Source of the DNA: an uncultured Aquimarina sp.
GTDB lineage: Bacteria > Bacteroidota > Bacteroidia > Flavobacteriales > Flavobacteriaceae
Assembly (NCBI GenBank): GCA_947502885.1
Contig: CANNBP010000010.1
Span: 1-64,000 of the forward strand
DNA length: 64,000 nt
Direction of reading: 5' to 3'
The translations under genes and the position numbers were made by a program. Numbering within the stretch: position 1 is the stretch's first letter; each line of letters opens with the position of its first letter. The notes below the pieces were generated by a model, which ran no database searches, was not told the DNA's origin, and saw only the letters and a list, made by a program, of their open reading frames with translations. Below are positions 17,581 through 25,047 of this stretch, piece by piece.

Positions 17581-18537
17581 TTACTCCTTAATTCTGTTCC
17601 ATATATCTAGATACATCTTCCATTCGTTGTTCACTTTTTTCCAGACAATAACATATTTCCCTTTGTAAGAAACTTCAGAGCCATCTTTATTCTTGTTTTT
17701 ACCTTTAAACAAACCATAATCATGAGCAGTATCTCCTAAGATTACGATTTCTTCTGGCATAATTTCATGTTCGAGAGGCGTATAGCCACTAGAACCTGAC
17801 CAACGCTTTTTAATAGCTTCATATCCAGAAATAATAGGAGTATTGTTAGGGAATATTTTTGCATCCTTGGTGTATGCTCTGGCTATAGTTTCATAGTCTT
17901 GTTTTAGATAAGCAGAAGAAAAAGCTTTTCCTGCAGCCTTTATTTGCTCATTATCCGTTAATGTATTAGGTTTTTTACGTCTGGTACATTCTATTTTCCA
18001 TGTAGGGAAAGAAAAAGTTTCGTTGGTGTTTACCCATTCTCCAACCCACTTATAACCCATGCTGCTTATGTCATAAAAGCTTAGTTTGTAAAAACCATCT
18101 GTGCCATTAGGAGCTTTTTGTTTTCGATATAAAATGATTTTATCATCTTTTTTATTTCCTTCCCAAACAGAAAGAACGGAGCTAGGTTTGGCAGAAGAAT
18201 AATAATGTACATACCATCTACTACTATCTTTGATAAACTGTCTAATGCTACCAGAGTGCTTCCCATCTGCTTTTAATGTTTGATCTTGAACAGCCATTCC
18301 ATTCATGATATATTTAAACTCCCAAGTCATTTTGTTAGGCTCTGTCCAAGATTGATCCTTGGTTCTTGTTCTTGATGCACAATCACAAGTTCCTATTAAC
18401 GGTGCAAAATCAAGAATTTCTTTAGGAGCGTTAGGATTGGGTTGCCCATATGGATGAGCGTCGGATGGTTCATATTCTGTTTGTCCCCAACTTAATACAT
18501 ATAAAAAAGAAAAAAGAAAAAATGTAAAACGTTTCAT
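17581..18537 (-). CDS. Exported protein with C-terminal NTF2/SnoaL-like domain
   Basis: 318 aa from the ATG at 18537, chosen because it begins a signal peptide (MKRFTFFLFSFLYVLSWGQ); an upstream in-frame ATG at 18591 would add 18 residues with no signal. The mature N-terminal half (GTCDCASRTRTKDQSWTEPNKMTWEFKYIMNGMAVQDQT, then WYVHYYSS) resembles DUF1579-like beta-barrel domains. The last about 115 residues (AGKAFSSAYLKQDYETIARAYTKDAKIFPNN through NEWKMYLDIWN) form a DUF4440/SnoaL-like fold. Such domains bind small hydrophobic ligands; the substrate is unknown. Confidence 0.78.
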   Translation of the reverse strand: MKRFTFFLFSFLYVLSWGQTEYEPSDAHPYGQPNPNAPKEILDFAPLIGTCDCASRTRTKDQSWTEPNKMTWEFKYIMNGMAVQDQTLKADGKHSGSIRQFIKDSSRWYVHYYSSAKPSSVLSVWEGNKKDDKIILYRKQKAPNGTDGFYKLSFYDISSMGYKWVGEWVNTNETFSFPTWKIECTRRKKPNTLTDNEQIKAAGKAFSSAYLKQDYETIARAYTKDAKIFPNNTPIISGYEAIKKRWSGSSGYTPLEHEIMPEEIVILGDTAHDYGLFKGKNKNKDGSEVSYKGKYVIVWKKVNNEWKMYLDIWNRIKE

Positions 18538-18642
18538 GAGATTGTGTGTTAATTTATAAGGTAATTTACCTATTTTGATTGTATAGATCAAGTAGGAGAG
18601 TTGAAGATTAAGATATAATTAACAGCACAAAATCAAGAGCAA

Positions 18643-19509
18643 TTACTTTCTTCTGTCTCGACGTCTTCTAGGTGATGGTGTCTTTGAACTATGAGTCTCT
18701 GAGTTTCTCTTTTTAGTGTTTTTTTGATTAACTCTTGTTTGTCGATTAGTTTTTTTAGGTGTAGAGCTTTCTAATTGAGATGCTTCTTCGGTTTTACTTG
18801 ATGTCTCAACATCAGAATTAAGAACACTTAATTCTTTTTCAGTAAGGTAACGCCATTCTCCCTGGGGAACATCTAAAGAGACGTTCATAATTCTTATACG
18901 CTTTAGCTTTGTTACCTCATATCCCAGGTATTCGCACATCCTACGAATTTGTCTATTAAGTCCTTGTGTTAGTATAATTCTAAACTCGTATTTATTTATT
19001 TGTTCAACCTCGCATTTGCGTGTAACGGTGTCAAGAATAGGGACACCATTACGCATTCGTTTTAAGAATAAAGGGCTAATTAATTTATTTACAGTAACAA
19101 CATATTCTTTTTCATGATTGTTTCTAGCTCTGAGGATTTTATTTACAATATCTCCATCACTAGTTAAAAAAATTAAACCTTCGCTGGGCTTATCTAATCT
19201 CCCAATAGGAAAGATACGTTTTGGGTAATTGATATAATCAACAATATTGTCTTTTTCATTTTGAGCAGTTGTGCAAACAATTCCTATTGGTTTATGAAAT
19301 GCCAGATAGACATGCTTTTCTTTAGGCGTATTAATTAATTCACCATCAACTCGTACCGTATCTTCAGGAGTTACTTTAACTCCCATTTCGGGTACTTTAC
19401 CATTAATAGTTACTCGTCCTTGATCTATTAGTTTATCAGCTTCACGACGTGAGCAATATCCAACTTCGCTAAGGTATTTATTAAGTCTGGTAAGTTTAGA
19501 ATTTTCCAC
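18643..19509 (-). CDS. rluF: 23S rRNA pseudouridine synthase RluF-type
   Basis: 288 aa. An N-terminal S4 RNA-binding domain (LNKYLSEVGYCSRREADKLIDQGRVTINGK, residues 9-38) is followed by the RsuA/RluB/E/F catalytic domain with PIGRLDKPSEGLIFLT (101-116; catalytic Asp106), ARNNHEKEYVVTV and QGLNRQIRRMCEYLGYEV. It resembles E. coli RluF closely in domain order and length. The C-terminal 55 residues are a Lys/Arg/Ser/Thr-rich tail, as in RluF. It isomerises a uridine in 23S rRNA. Confidence 0.92.
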   Translation of the reverse strand: MENSKLTRLNKYLSEVGYCSRREADKLIDQGRVTINGKVPEMGVKVTPEDTVRVDGELINTPKEKHVYLAFHKPIGIVCTTAQNEKDNIVDYINYPKRIFPIGRLDKPSEGLIFLTSDGDIVNKILRARNNHEKEYVVTVNKLISPLFLKRMRNGVPILDTVTRKCEVEQINKYEFRIILTQGLNRQIRRMCEYLGYEVTKLKRIRIMNVSLDVPQGEWRYLTEKELSVLNSDVETSSKTEEASQLESSTPKKTNRQTRVNQKNTKKRNSETHSSKTPSPRRRRDRRK

Positions 19510-19595
19510 AATGCAAAGATAAATATAATATTGAATTATAAATTTTAATTTGTGTTGTTTTACAAGTCTTATTCTTAAGTAAGGAAATTCTTTTA

Positions 19596-20435
19596 TTAGC
19601 TTTTTAAAAACTCAATAATCCACATGTCTACTTCATCAAAAAATAAGGAATGCCCAAGATCTTTTGTTTTGATAAACTTTACATTGTTCCAATTTTCACA
19701 AATTTTTTCGGCTTCAGAAAAAGGAGCAATAGTGTCATTTACATCATGAATGAGTAATCCTTTTTGAGTTAGTTTTTTAGCAAAAGATGCCATTGAAAAC
19801 TCTTCGAAATAGTATCCATGTTTGTTTTTGAAAAATTGGTTAAGTGCGTCCATAAATTTAGATGAAAGCTTTAAAACATCTTGATAACCATTCATAATTC
19901 TTGACAACTCTGAAGGAGGAGCTAAAGCAACTAATTTGTCTATTTCGTGATTTGGATGCGTGTATTGATGATAAATTGTAGCCATACCACCAACAGAATG
20001 GCCTATTAAGTGATTTGGTCGATATAAATCAATTATTTTTTGAAGACATATGGTGTATAAAGGCACATTTAATATTTTCCCTGAAGAGTTACCATGGGCT
20101 GGAGCATCAAAAGCAACAATATTATATCCATTGGTTTGTAATTTCTGAATTAAGGTTTTCCAGCGATGGGTATTACTTTCCCAACCATGGACCAGTAGGA
20201 TCGTTTCTCCTAGGCTTGGCCATCGATAGGTTTGAATGTGTAAGTTGTCTATTGTAATTATTTCATCTTCGGCATCATCTAGAAAGTCCTCTTGCTCGGG
20301 AAGTACCTTTCCTTTTTTAGGAGTGCAAAATAAAAGATATGCTTTTTTTAATGCTTTTTGAGGATTAAAAACGAACAGTAATTGAATGTATTTTCCTAGG
20401 ATTACTGGGAGATATTTCTTGTATTTTTCTTTCAT
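19596..20435 (-). CDS. Alpha/beta hydrolase
   Basis: 279 aa from the ATG at 20435, which overlaps the stop of the upstream cupin gene by one base (TAATG), a coupled start; an in-frame ATG 45 bp further upstream lies inside the cupin gene. Hydrolase motifs: oxyanion-hole VHGWESNTHRWKTLI, AFDAPAHGNSSG, nucleophile elbow GHSVGGMA, an acidic residue in LLIHDVNDTIAPFSEA, and the terminal His in DLGHSLFFDE. This is a lipase/esterase-like hydrolase of unknown substrate. Confidence 0.88.
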   Translation of the reverse strand: MKEKYKKYLPVILGKYIQLLFVFNPQKALKKAYLLFCTPKKGKVLPEQEDFLDDAEDEIITIDNLHIQTYRWPSLGETILLVHGWESNTHRWKTLIQKLQTNGYNIVAFDAPAHGNSSGKILNVPLYTICLQKIIDLYRPNHLIGHSVGGMATIYHQYTHPNHEIDKLVALAPPSELSRIMNGYQDVLKLSSKFMDALNQFFKNKHGYYFEEFSMASFAKKLTQKGLLIHDVNDTIAPFSEAEKICENWNNVKFIKTKDLGHSLFFDEVDMWIIEFLKS

Positions 20436-20800
20436 TAATTTTCTCGATGTACTGTTTCTATAGTAAATGCAGGAATACAAATGGCAAGATACTCACATTC
20501 TTCATCAAAAGGATTAGAATATTGAATTTTTGTGTTTTTTTCAATTTTTATAGATTCTCCGGCTTTTATAATTACTTCTTCCTCTTCAATTACACACTTC
20601 TTTTTTCCTTTAATGATATAGGTGTATTCATCAAATTCTGGAGTTTGAAACGGCTCGCTCCAACCAGGTGGAGCGACCATGTGAGCAATACTAATTTTGT
20701 TATTTTGATCGGTAGCCATGCCAAAATGTTCTTCAATTAATTTGCCATCTGTTGTGGGTACAATAAATGGTGTTTTTTGTAGCGTATATTTCTTTTTCAT
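20435..20800 (-). CDS. Cupin-domain protein
   Basis: 121 aa, a single small cupin barrel: WSEPFQTPEFDEYTYIIKGKKKCVIEEEEVIIKAGESIKIEKNTKIQYSNPFDEECEYLAIC. The usual first-motif histidines are replaced (QTPEFDEY), so metal binding may be altered or absent. It is coupled to the alpha/beta hydrolase by a TAATG overlap. Function unknown. Confidence 0.82.
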   Translation of the reverse strand: MKKKYTLQKTPFIVPTTDGKLIEEHFGMATDQNNKISIAHMVAPPGWSEPFQTPEFDEYTYIIKGKKKCVIEEEEVIIKAGESIKIEKNTKIQYSNPFDEECEYLAICIPAFTIETVHREN

Positions 20801-20833
20801 AATTGAATGAATACTATATTGATGAACAAAAAC

Positions 20834-21406
20834 TTAATTCTTGCTAGAACCCCAATGAATCCAGAAGTGTTTAATTTTGGCTGTATCGGGGATATCTGAA
20901 ACTGTAATGGCTATATCTGTTGTAGATCGAAACTTAGCTGGTAATTCTGTTTTGTCAATAGTAAAATATGCCTGAATACTATCAACAAAGATAACTGCTG
21001 TACTTAAAGTATTATTAATTTTAGAAATTTCGTAATTGTCTTTTATATCCTTAAAAATACTATTAGAAGATACACCTAAAGCAGTTTTATATCTAGGATC
21101 TAAAATTTGAATAGTGGCAATTTTTGAAGATGGGTCAGTATCGTTATATGCCTCTAGAACAAGAAGTTTTTTTCCTTTTTTTTCATGAATTTCAATTTCT
21201 TTTATGTTTTTTAAAAATTGATCTCCGGTGGCTTGTTTAACAATAGAATCGTTAGAAAAAATAGAATCAAGCTGTTGTACTTTAATTTCGTTTGTTAATA
21301 AGCCAATCTTATTTTTACTAATCATAAAAGGATCATCTTTCTGTTCTTTTTGACAACTACAAATTAGTAATGCGATAAACAGGGTTTTTAAAATATTTTT
21401 TATCAT
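20834..21406 (-). CDS. Putative lipoprotein
   Basis: 190 aa. A lipoprotein signal is seen: a basic N-terminus, a hydrophobic core and lipobox LLICSC with Cys at about residue 18. The mature part alternates beta-strand-like segments (KLLVLEAYNDTDPSSKIATIQILDPRYKTALGVSSNSIFKDIKDNYEISKINNT) and ends in IKHFWIHWGSSKN. I do not recognise the family. It is followed by the cupin/hydrolase pair on the same strand. Confidence 0.75.
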   Translation of the reverse strand: MIKNILKTLFIALLICSCQKEQKDDPFMISKNKIGLLTNEIKVQQLDSIFSNDSIVKQATGDQFLKNIKEIEIHEKKGKKLLVLEAYNDTDPSSKIATIQILDPRYKTALGVSSNSIFKDIKDNYEISKINNTLSTAVIFVDSIQAYFTIDKTELPAKFRSTTDIAITVSDIPDTAKIKHFWIHWGSSKN

Positions 21407-21465
21407 GATTGTTGGTTATGTATGATTTGCATATTTATAAACGCAGATTATCTTATCAAAATATA

Positions 21466-22998
21466 TTATTTAAGCAATTTATTAAGCACCCCTAGAGCTC
21501 CTCTAATAAATGTTGCACTTGTAAGTACTTTAATGATTGCCTTTTCTGTTGTACTAGACCTTCTTCTAGATGATGATCTAGACGAATTTTTGTTAAGTTT
21601 TTCTCTCTCCTTTTTGGCAGTAGCTTTAGCATCTTCGGCTTCAGCTTTTTCTATTTTTTTGTTTAGAAGTTCATAAGCACTTTCTCTATCTATTTCTTCA
21701 TTATATTTAGGAATAAGTTTAGATTTTTTAAGTAATGCTTTTAATTCATTTTCGCTTAAAATGTCCATCCTACTCATAGGAGCTCTTAACATGGTTGCTG
21801 CCAATGGAGTTGGGCGACCTTTTTCGTCTAGAGCAGACACAAGAGCTTCTCCAATTCCTAGGGAAGTAAGGATTTCTTTGGTGTCATAATATTCAGATAT
21901 AGGATAGTTTTCTGCGGTTAACTTAATAGCTTTTCTGTCTTTAGCAGTAAAAGCTCTAAGTGCGTGTTGTACTTTTAACCCTAATTGACTAAGAATACCT
22001 TCTGGGACATCGCTTGGATTTTGGGTTACAAAATAGAGTCCAACACCTTTGGATCTAATTAATTTTACAATGCTCTCTATTTGTCCCATTAATGCGTTAG
22101 AAGCTTCTTTGAAAATCAAGTGAGCTTCATCAAGAAATATGATTAATTCGGGTCGTCCACTATCTCCTTGTTCAGGAAAAGTGCCATATATTTCGGCAAG
22201 TAGACTAAGCATAAAAGTTGAGAATAGCTTTGGTTTGTCTTGTATGTCGGTAAGTCGAATAATATTAATCATTCCTCTTCCGTTTTCATCAATTCTACAT
22301 AAATCTTGCACTTCAAAAGACTTTTCTCCAAAGAAAATGTCAGCTCCTTGCTGCTCTAATTCTACTATTTTTCGTAATATAGATCCTGTAGAAGCCGTTG
22401 AGATTCTACCATAATCTTTCTCTAGCTCTTTTTTTCCTTCTTGAGTAGCAAATTGTAGTACTTTTTTTAGATCTTTTAAATCTAATAATGGAAGTTTATT
22501 ATCATCACAATATTTAAAAATGATAGAAATAATTCCGGCTTGTGTTGTTGTTACATCAAGTATTCTCGATAGTAAAACGGGGCCAAATTCACTAACAGTT
22601 GCTCTAAGTCGAACACCATCTTGATCAGAAAGTGATAGGATTTCTACAGGAAACTCTTTGGCTTCAAAAGGGATTCCTATTTTTTCATGGCGTTCATCAA
22701 TTTTTGGGTGACCTGGACTTGCAGCTGCAATACCACTTAGATCACCTTTAATGTCCATTAGCAATACAGGAATTCCTTGTTCGCTTAGGTTTTCTGCTAT
22801 AACTTGTAATGTTTTTGTTTTACCTGTTCCAGTCGCACCAGCAATTAAACCATGTCGATTTAATGTTTTTAAAGGAACCTTGACATGTGCATTTGTGACT
22901 GTTTCACCATTATGCATTGCTGCTCCAAGTGTTAAAAAATCACCTTTGGTTTTATAACCTTCATTTATATGATCAAAAAAAGCCTGATTATCGCTCAT
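21466..22998 (-). CDS. HerA-like ATPase, DUF853 family
   Basis: 510 aa, the YjgR/DUF853 size. Walker A AGATGTGKT lies at residues 53-61, VLLMDIKGDLSGIA soon after, and Walker B LIIFLDEAHLIF at about 283-294; VTQNPSDVPEGILSQLG and LLSRILDVTTTQAG are family blocks. The C-terminal about 90 residues are a Lys/Glu-rich helix and a Ser/Arg-rich linker (NSSRSSSRRRSS). It is a FtsK/HerA-superfamily P-loop ATPase. The gene stands alone, without NurA, so a DNA-end-resection role is not supported by context. Confidence 0.88.
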   Translation of the reverse strand: MSDNQAFFDHINEGYKTKGDFLTLGAAMHNGETVTNAHVKVPLKTLNRHGLIAGATGTGKTKTLQVIAENLSEQGIPVLLMDIKGDLSGIAAASPGHPKIDERHEKIGIPFEAKEFPVEILSLSDQDGVRLRATVSEFGPVLLSRILDVTTTQAGIISIIFKYCDDNKLPLLDLKDLKKVLQFATQEGKKELEKDYGRISTASTGSILRKIVELEQQGADIFFGEKSFEVQDLCRIDENGRGMINIIRLTDIQDKPKLFSTFMLSLLAEIYGTFPEQGDSGRPELIIFLDEAHLIFKEASNALMGQIESIVKLIRSKGVGLYFVTQNPSDVPEGILSQLGLKVQHALRAFTAKDRKAIKLTAENYPISEYYDTKEILTSLGIGEALVSALDEKGRPTPLAATMLRAPMSRMDILSENELKALLKKSKLIPKYNEEIDRESAYELLNKKIEKAEAEDAKATAKKEREKLNKNSSRSSSRRRSSTTEKAIIKVLTSATFIRGALGVLNKLLK

Positions 22999-23108
22999 AA
23001 CTGGATGTAATTTTGCATAAAAATAGGAATCTTAATTTTTGTATCGAAATTATAAGTTATTTTTAATGAAAAGTATATCGTTATATTAATTCTAAAAGTA
23101 TTTGACTT

Positions 23109-23564
23109 ATGAAAACAATAGTTATTGCCTGCCTTTGTGTGTTTCTAATGAGTTGTACTAAGAAAGCATCAGAAACTAATAATGAGGTTATTTTTCATAA
23201 AAGTCATGAGTCCAAAAAGCAAAATGCACCTTTCTCTGATGTTGTACAAGTAGGAAACCAATTTTTCTTGGCTGGCCAAATTGGTATGGATCATAGTGTA
23301 AGAAAACTAGTAGAAGGTGGTATAGTTCCTGAAACAAAACAAACTTTGGAGAATATTAAATCGGTTTTGAAACATCATAAATTAGAATTAAAAGATGTGA
23401 TAAAGTGTACCGTGATCCTGTCTGATATAGATGATTTTTCTGCCTTTAACGAAATATATAAAACCTATTTTCCTCAAAAACCCGCACGAACTACGTTTGC
23501 AGCAAAAGGTCTTGCTGTCGGAGCTTCAATTGAGATAGAATGCATTGCCATTAGAACAAAATGA
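23109..23564 (+). CDS. RidA-family protein with lipoprotein signal
   Basis: 151 aa. The N-terminus is a lipoprotein signal (MKTIVIACLCVFLMSC, lipobox Cys16), then a short linker and a complete RidA/YjgF/UK114 fold: DVVQVGNQFFLAGQIGMD, TKQTLENIKSVLKHHKLELKDVIKCTVILSDIDDFSAFNEIYKTYF, PARTTFAAKGLAVGASIEIECIAI. The Arg in PARTT is the carboxylate-binding residue of active RidA enamine/imine deaminases. Normal RidA is cytosolic, so a lipid-anchored version is unusual. It is followed by queE after 78 bp. Confidence 0.88.
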   Translation: MKTIVIACLCVFLMSCTKKASETNNEVIFHKSHESKKQNAPFSDVVQVGNQFFLAGQIGMDHSVRKLVEGGIVPETKQTLENIKSVLKHHKLELKDVIKCTVILSDIDDFSAFNEIYKTYFPQKPARTTFAAKGLAVGASIEIECIAIRTK

Positions 23565-23627
23565 TTTTGATCTTTCTCTGCTTGAATACTTAATGAATCA
23601 AAACTTAGGTGATAATTTATTATTATT

Positions 23628-23635
23628 TACCTTTG
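23628..23635 (+). promoter_or_regulatory. -7 element of queE
   Basis: TACCTTTG fits TAnnTTTG and ends 7 bp before the queE ATG (23643), predicting a very short or absent 5' leader. Confidence 0.5.
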
Positions 23636-23642
23636 CATCCTT

Positions 23643-24272
23643 ATGCAAGAAAGTATACAAAAATTGGTTAATGAGGGTGAAATGCTTCCTTTAATGGAAG
23701 AGTTTTATACCATACAGGGAGAAGGATATCATAAAGGAACTGCAGCTTATTTTGTTAGAATAGGGGGATGTGATGTAGGATGTCATTGGTGTGATGTAAA
23801 AGAAAGCTGGAATGCAGAATTGCATCCGCCTACAGAAACAAAGGTTATAGTAGAAAATGCTGTAAAATATAGTAATGTTGTGGTTGTTACCGGAGGAGAA
23901 CCTCTTACTTGGGATATGACTAGATTAACTACAGGTTTAAAGGATAGTGGGGCTCAAACCCATATAGAGACTTCTGGAGCATATCCTTTGACAGGAAAAT
24001 GGGATTGGATATGTCTTTCTCCTAAAAAAGTAAAGCTTCCTAAAAAAGAGGTTTACAAGAAAGCCAATGAGTTAAAATGTATCATTTATAATAGAAGTGA
24101 TTTTGAATTTGCAGAACAACAAGCTGCTCAGGTTACAGAACAATGTGTGTTGTATCTACAGCCAGAATGGAGTGTTCGTGATAAAATAATCCCGCTAATT
24201 GTGGATTATGTTATGGAAAATCCAAAATGGAAAGTTTCTCTTCAGACACATAAATACTTGAATATTCCTTAA
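23643..24272 (+). CDS. queE: 7-carboxy-7-deazaguanine synthase (radical SAM)
   Basis: 209 aa. The radical SAM cluster motif is CX3CX2C: Cys43, Cys47 and Cys50 in GGCDVGCHWCD. The N-terminal EEFYTIQGEGYHKGTAAYFVRIGGCD, then VVVTGGEPLTWD and THIETSGAYPL are QueE blocks. It converts 6-carboxytetrahydropterin to 7-carboxy-7-deazaguanine in queuosine/preQ0 synthesis. Other que genes are not nearby. The following 273 bp contain no large gene and lead into the two small-peptide genes. Confidence 0.93.
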   Translation: MQESIQKLVNEGEMLPLMEEFYTIQGEGYHKGTAAYFVRIGGCDVGCHWCDVKESWNAELHPPTETKVIVENAVKYSNVVVVTGGEPLTWDMTRLTTGLKDSGAQTHIETSGAYPLTGKWDWICLSPKKVKLPKKEVYKKANELKCIIYNRSDFEFAEQQAAQVTEQCVLYLQPEWSVRDKIIPLIVDYVMENPKWKVSLQTHKYLNIP

Positions 24273-24350
24273 GTAGATTATTGAGTGGGCTTTTTTAGCA
24301 AGATATTACTCTTTTTATAGAATACTATACAAAATCTATAGACTTTGGAA

Positions 24351-24366
24351 AGGGGAAAAAACCCCT
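24351..24366 (+). terminator. Weak hairpin downstream of queE
   Basis: AGGGG at 24351-24355 pairs with CCCCT at 24362-24366 around an A6 loop. No T-run follows directly, so it may be a processing site. A second weak hairpin with a T6 run ends near 24417. Confidence 0.3.
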
Positions 24367-24409
24367 GAATTCTACATGATTTCCGTAGGAAAAATCCTTA
24401 ATAAATAGA

Positions 24410-24459
24410 GGTTTTTTATTTTGTATTTGGTTTTATGTCGAATATTACGGTTTTATGTC
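24410..24459 (+). promoter_or_regulatory. Phased GGTTTT direct repeats upstream of peptide gene 1
   Basis: GGTTTTATGTC occurs at 24429-24439 and again at 24449-24459, exactly 20 bp apart, and GGTTTTTTATT starts 19 bp earlier at 24410. Two-turn-spaced direct repeats upstream of the promoter are the usual layout for a dimeric activator such as a LytTR regulator (family knowledge). The regulator itself is not in the window. Confidence 0.45.
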
Positions 24460-24511
24460 TAAAATTTAAATTAGGGAGTGTTAATTATTTTAGGATTGGC
24501 GATTTGGGTGT

Positions 24512-24519
24512 TATATTTG
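24512..24519 (+). promoter_or_regulatory. -7 element of peptide gene 1
   Basis: TATATTTG matches the TAnnTTTG consensus, 26 bp before the ATG at 24546. The -33 position holds only TTTTAG (24488-24493), a weak match, which fits an activator-dependent promoter. Confidence 0.5.
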
Positions 24520-24545
24520 TATAAGGAATTACAAATCAAAAAGTT

Positions 24546-24644
24546 ATGAGGATATTTTACGGAATTTTGATTATCGATTTTAAAGCATTAAGAAACTTTT
24601 TAAAAGAATTACCATCGGCTTGCAGTAATGCAATCCATAGATAA
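24546..24644 (+). CDS. Small peptide, 32 aa, tandem paralogue 1
   Basis: 33 codons, ATG to TAA. The sequence starts MRIFYGILIIDF and ends FLKELPSACSNAIHR. The N-terminal half is hydrophobic/amphipathic, the C-terminal half is basic, and one Cys is present (residue 26). It pairs with a second 32-codon frame 142 bp downstream: 15 of 32 residues are identical, 11 of them in the last 15 positions. Five identical residues there use different codons (Leu19, Pro23, Ala25, Ile30, Arg32), which indicates selection on protein. It has its own -7 element and upstream phased repeats. No known family is recognised. A signalling peptide, type I toxin-like peptide or small membrane peptide are possible. Confidence 0.72.
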   Translation: MRIFYGILIIDFKALRNFLKELPSACSNAIHR

Positions 24645-24651
24645 AGAACAA

Positions 24652-24712
24652 TTTTAGATGTTAGAATATAAGTTGAGTTATTTATCGATAAAATTTTGTT
24701 CTACATCTAAAA
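24652..24712 (+). promoter_or_regulatory. Hairpin with palindromic loop between the two peptide genes
   Basis: TTTTAGATGTTAGAA (24652-24666) pairs with TTCTACATCTAAAA (24699-24712), with one bulged T. The loop of about 32 nt contains the perfect palindrome TTTATCGATAAA (24681-24692), which shares its ATCGAT core with the repeat upstream of the collagen-like gene. No T-run follows, so it is not a standard terminator. It may stabilise the first mRNA or be a protein-binding site. Confidence 0.4.
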
Positions 24713-24726
24713 ACAGAAAAAGTTCA

Positions 24727-24757
24727 TTGATATACCGTATGAGGGGCAGTATCTTTG
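24727..24757 (+). promoter_or_regulatory. Promoter of peptide gene 2
   Basis: TTG at 24727-24729 and TATCTTTG at 24750-24757 are separated by 20 bp, a near-consensus Bacteroidota sigma-ABfr promoter. The ATG of peptide 2 lies 29 bp beyond. The second gene can therefore be expressed independently of the first. Confidence 0.65.
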
Positions 24758-24786
24758 AATTATATTATTAATTATAAAAACAACAT

Positions 24787-24885
24787 ATGGGGCTATTTTA
24801 CACGAAATTTAGATTAACTTTTAGAGTAGTAATGGATTTTCTAAAAGAATTACCTGGGGCATCTGGTCATGCAATACATAGGTAA
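24787..24885 (+). CDS. Small peptide, 32 aa, tandem paralogue 2
   Basis: 33 codons, ATG to TAA. It starts MGLFYTKFRLTF and ends FLKELPGASGHAIHR. It shares length, the M-x-x-FY start, Phe12 and the FLKELP-x-A-x3-AIHR end with the frame at 24546-24644. It is more basic in the N-terminal half and has Ser where copy 1 has Cys. It is preceded by a clear TTG/TATCTTTG promoter and followed 38 bp later by an 18-bp perfect-stem terminator, so the unit promoter-ORF-terminator is complete. Function unknown. Confidence 0.76.
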   Translation: MGLFYTKFRLTFRVVMDFLKELPGASGHAIHR

Positions 24886-24922
24886 TATAAGAACTACATT
24901 ACCTTATAAATAAGGGGAAAAT

Positions 24923-24963
24923 AAAAAAACAACATTGTAAGAAATTACAATGTTGTTTTTTTT
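24923..24963 (+). terminator. Strong terminator after peptide gene 2
   Basis: A perfect 18-bp stem (24923-24940 with 24945-24962) around a GAAA tetraloop; the GC part is AACAACATTGTAA and it ends in a T7-8 run. The A-run on the other arm lets it also serve the minus-strand DUF2911 gene. Confidence 0.9.
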
Positions 24964-25047
24964 GCTTCAATTTTAATATTTCTTGATATACTGTTTTAGA
25001 ACAATAATGAATTATTAAATCAAAATGTTTAACTCGCATAGGTTTGT

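Noticed and set aside
20015..20740. 80- and 97-codon plus-strand frames opposite the hydrolase and cupin genes
   Set aside because: Shadows of well-supported minus-strand genes; composition is Phe/Tyr/Asn-rich as expected for antisense of AT-rich coding DNA.
21466..22998. HerA-NurA antiphage or DNA-repair system
   Set aside because: The ATPase is of the DUF853 branch and no nuclease partner or defence gene is adjacent.
24300..24420. Riboswitch (preQ1-type) downstream of queE
   Set aside because: A preQ1 riboswitch would be expected upstream of the genes; the hairpins here are weak and lack the known core.
24435..24524. 29-codon frame overlapping the promoter of peptide gene 1
   Set aside because: It spans the phased repeats and -7 element, has no paralogue in the window and no upstream promoter.
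23643..24885. QueE as a radical SAM maturase for the two small peptides (RiPP cluster)
   Set aside because: The enzyme matches housekeeping QueE in length and motifs, with no SPASM or RRE domain, protease or exporter nearby. Peptide genes have their own promoters. Kept only as a weak possibility.
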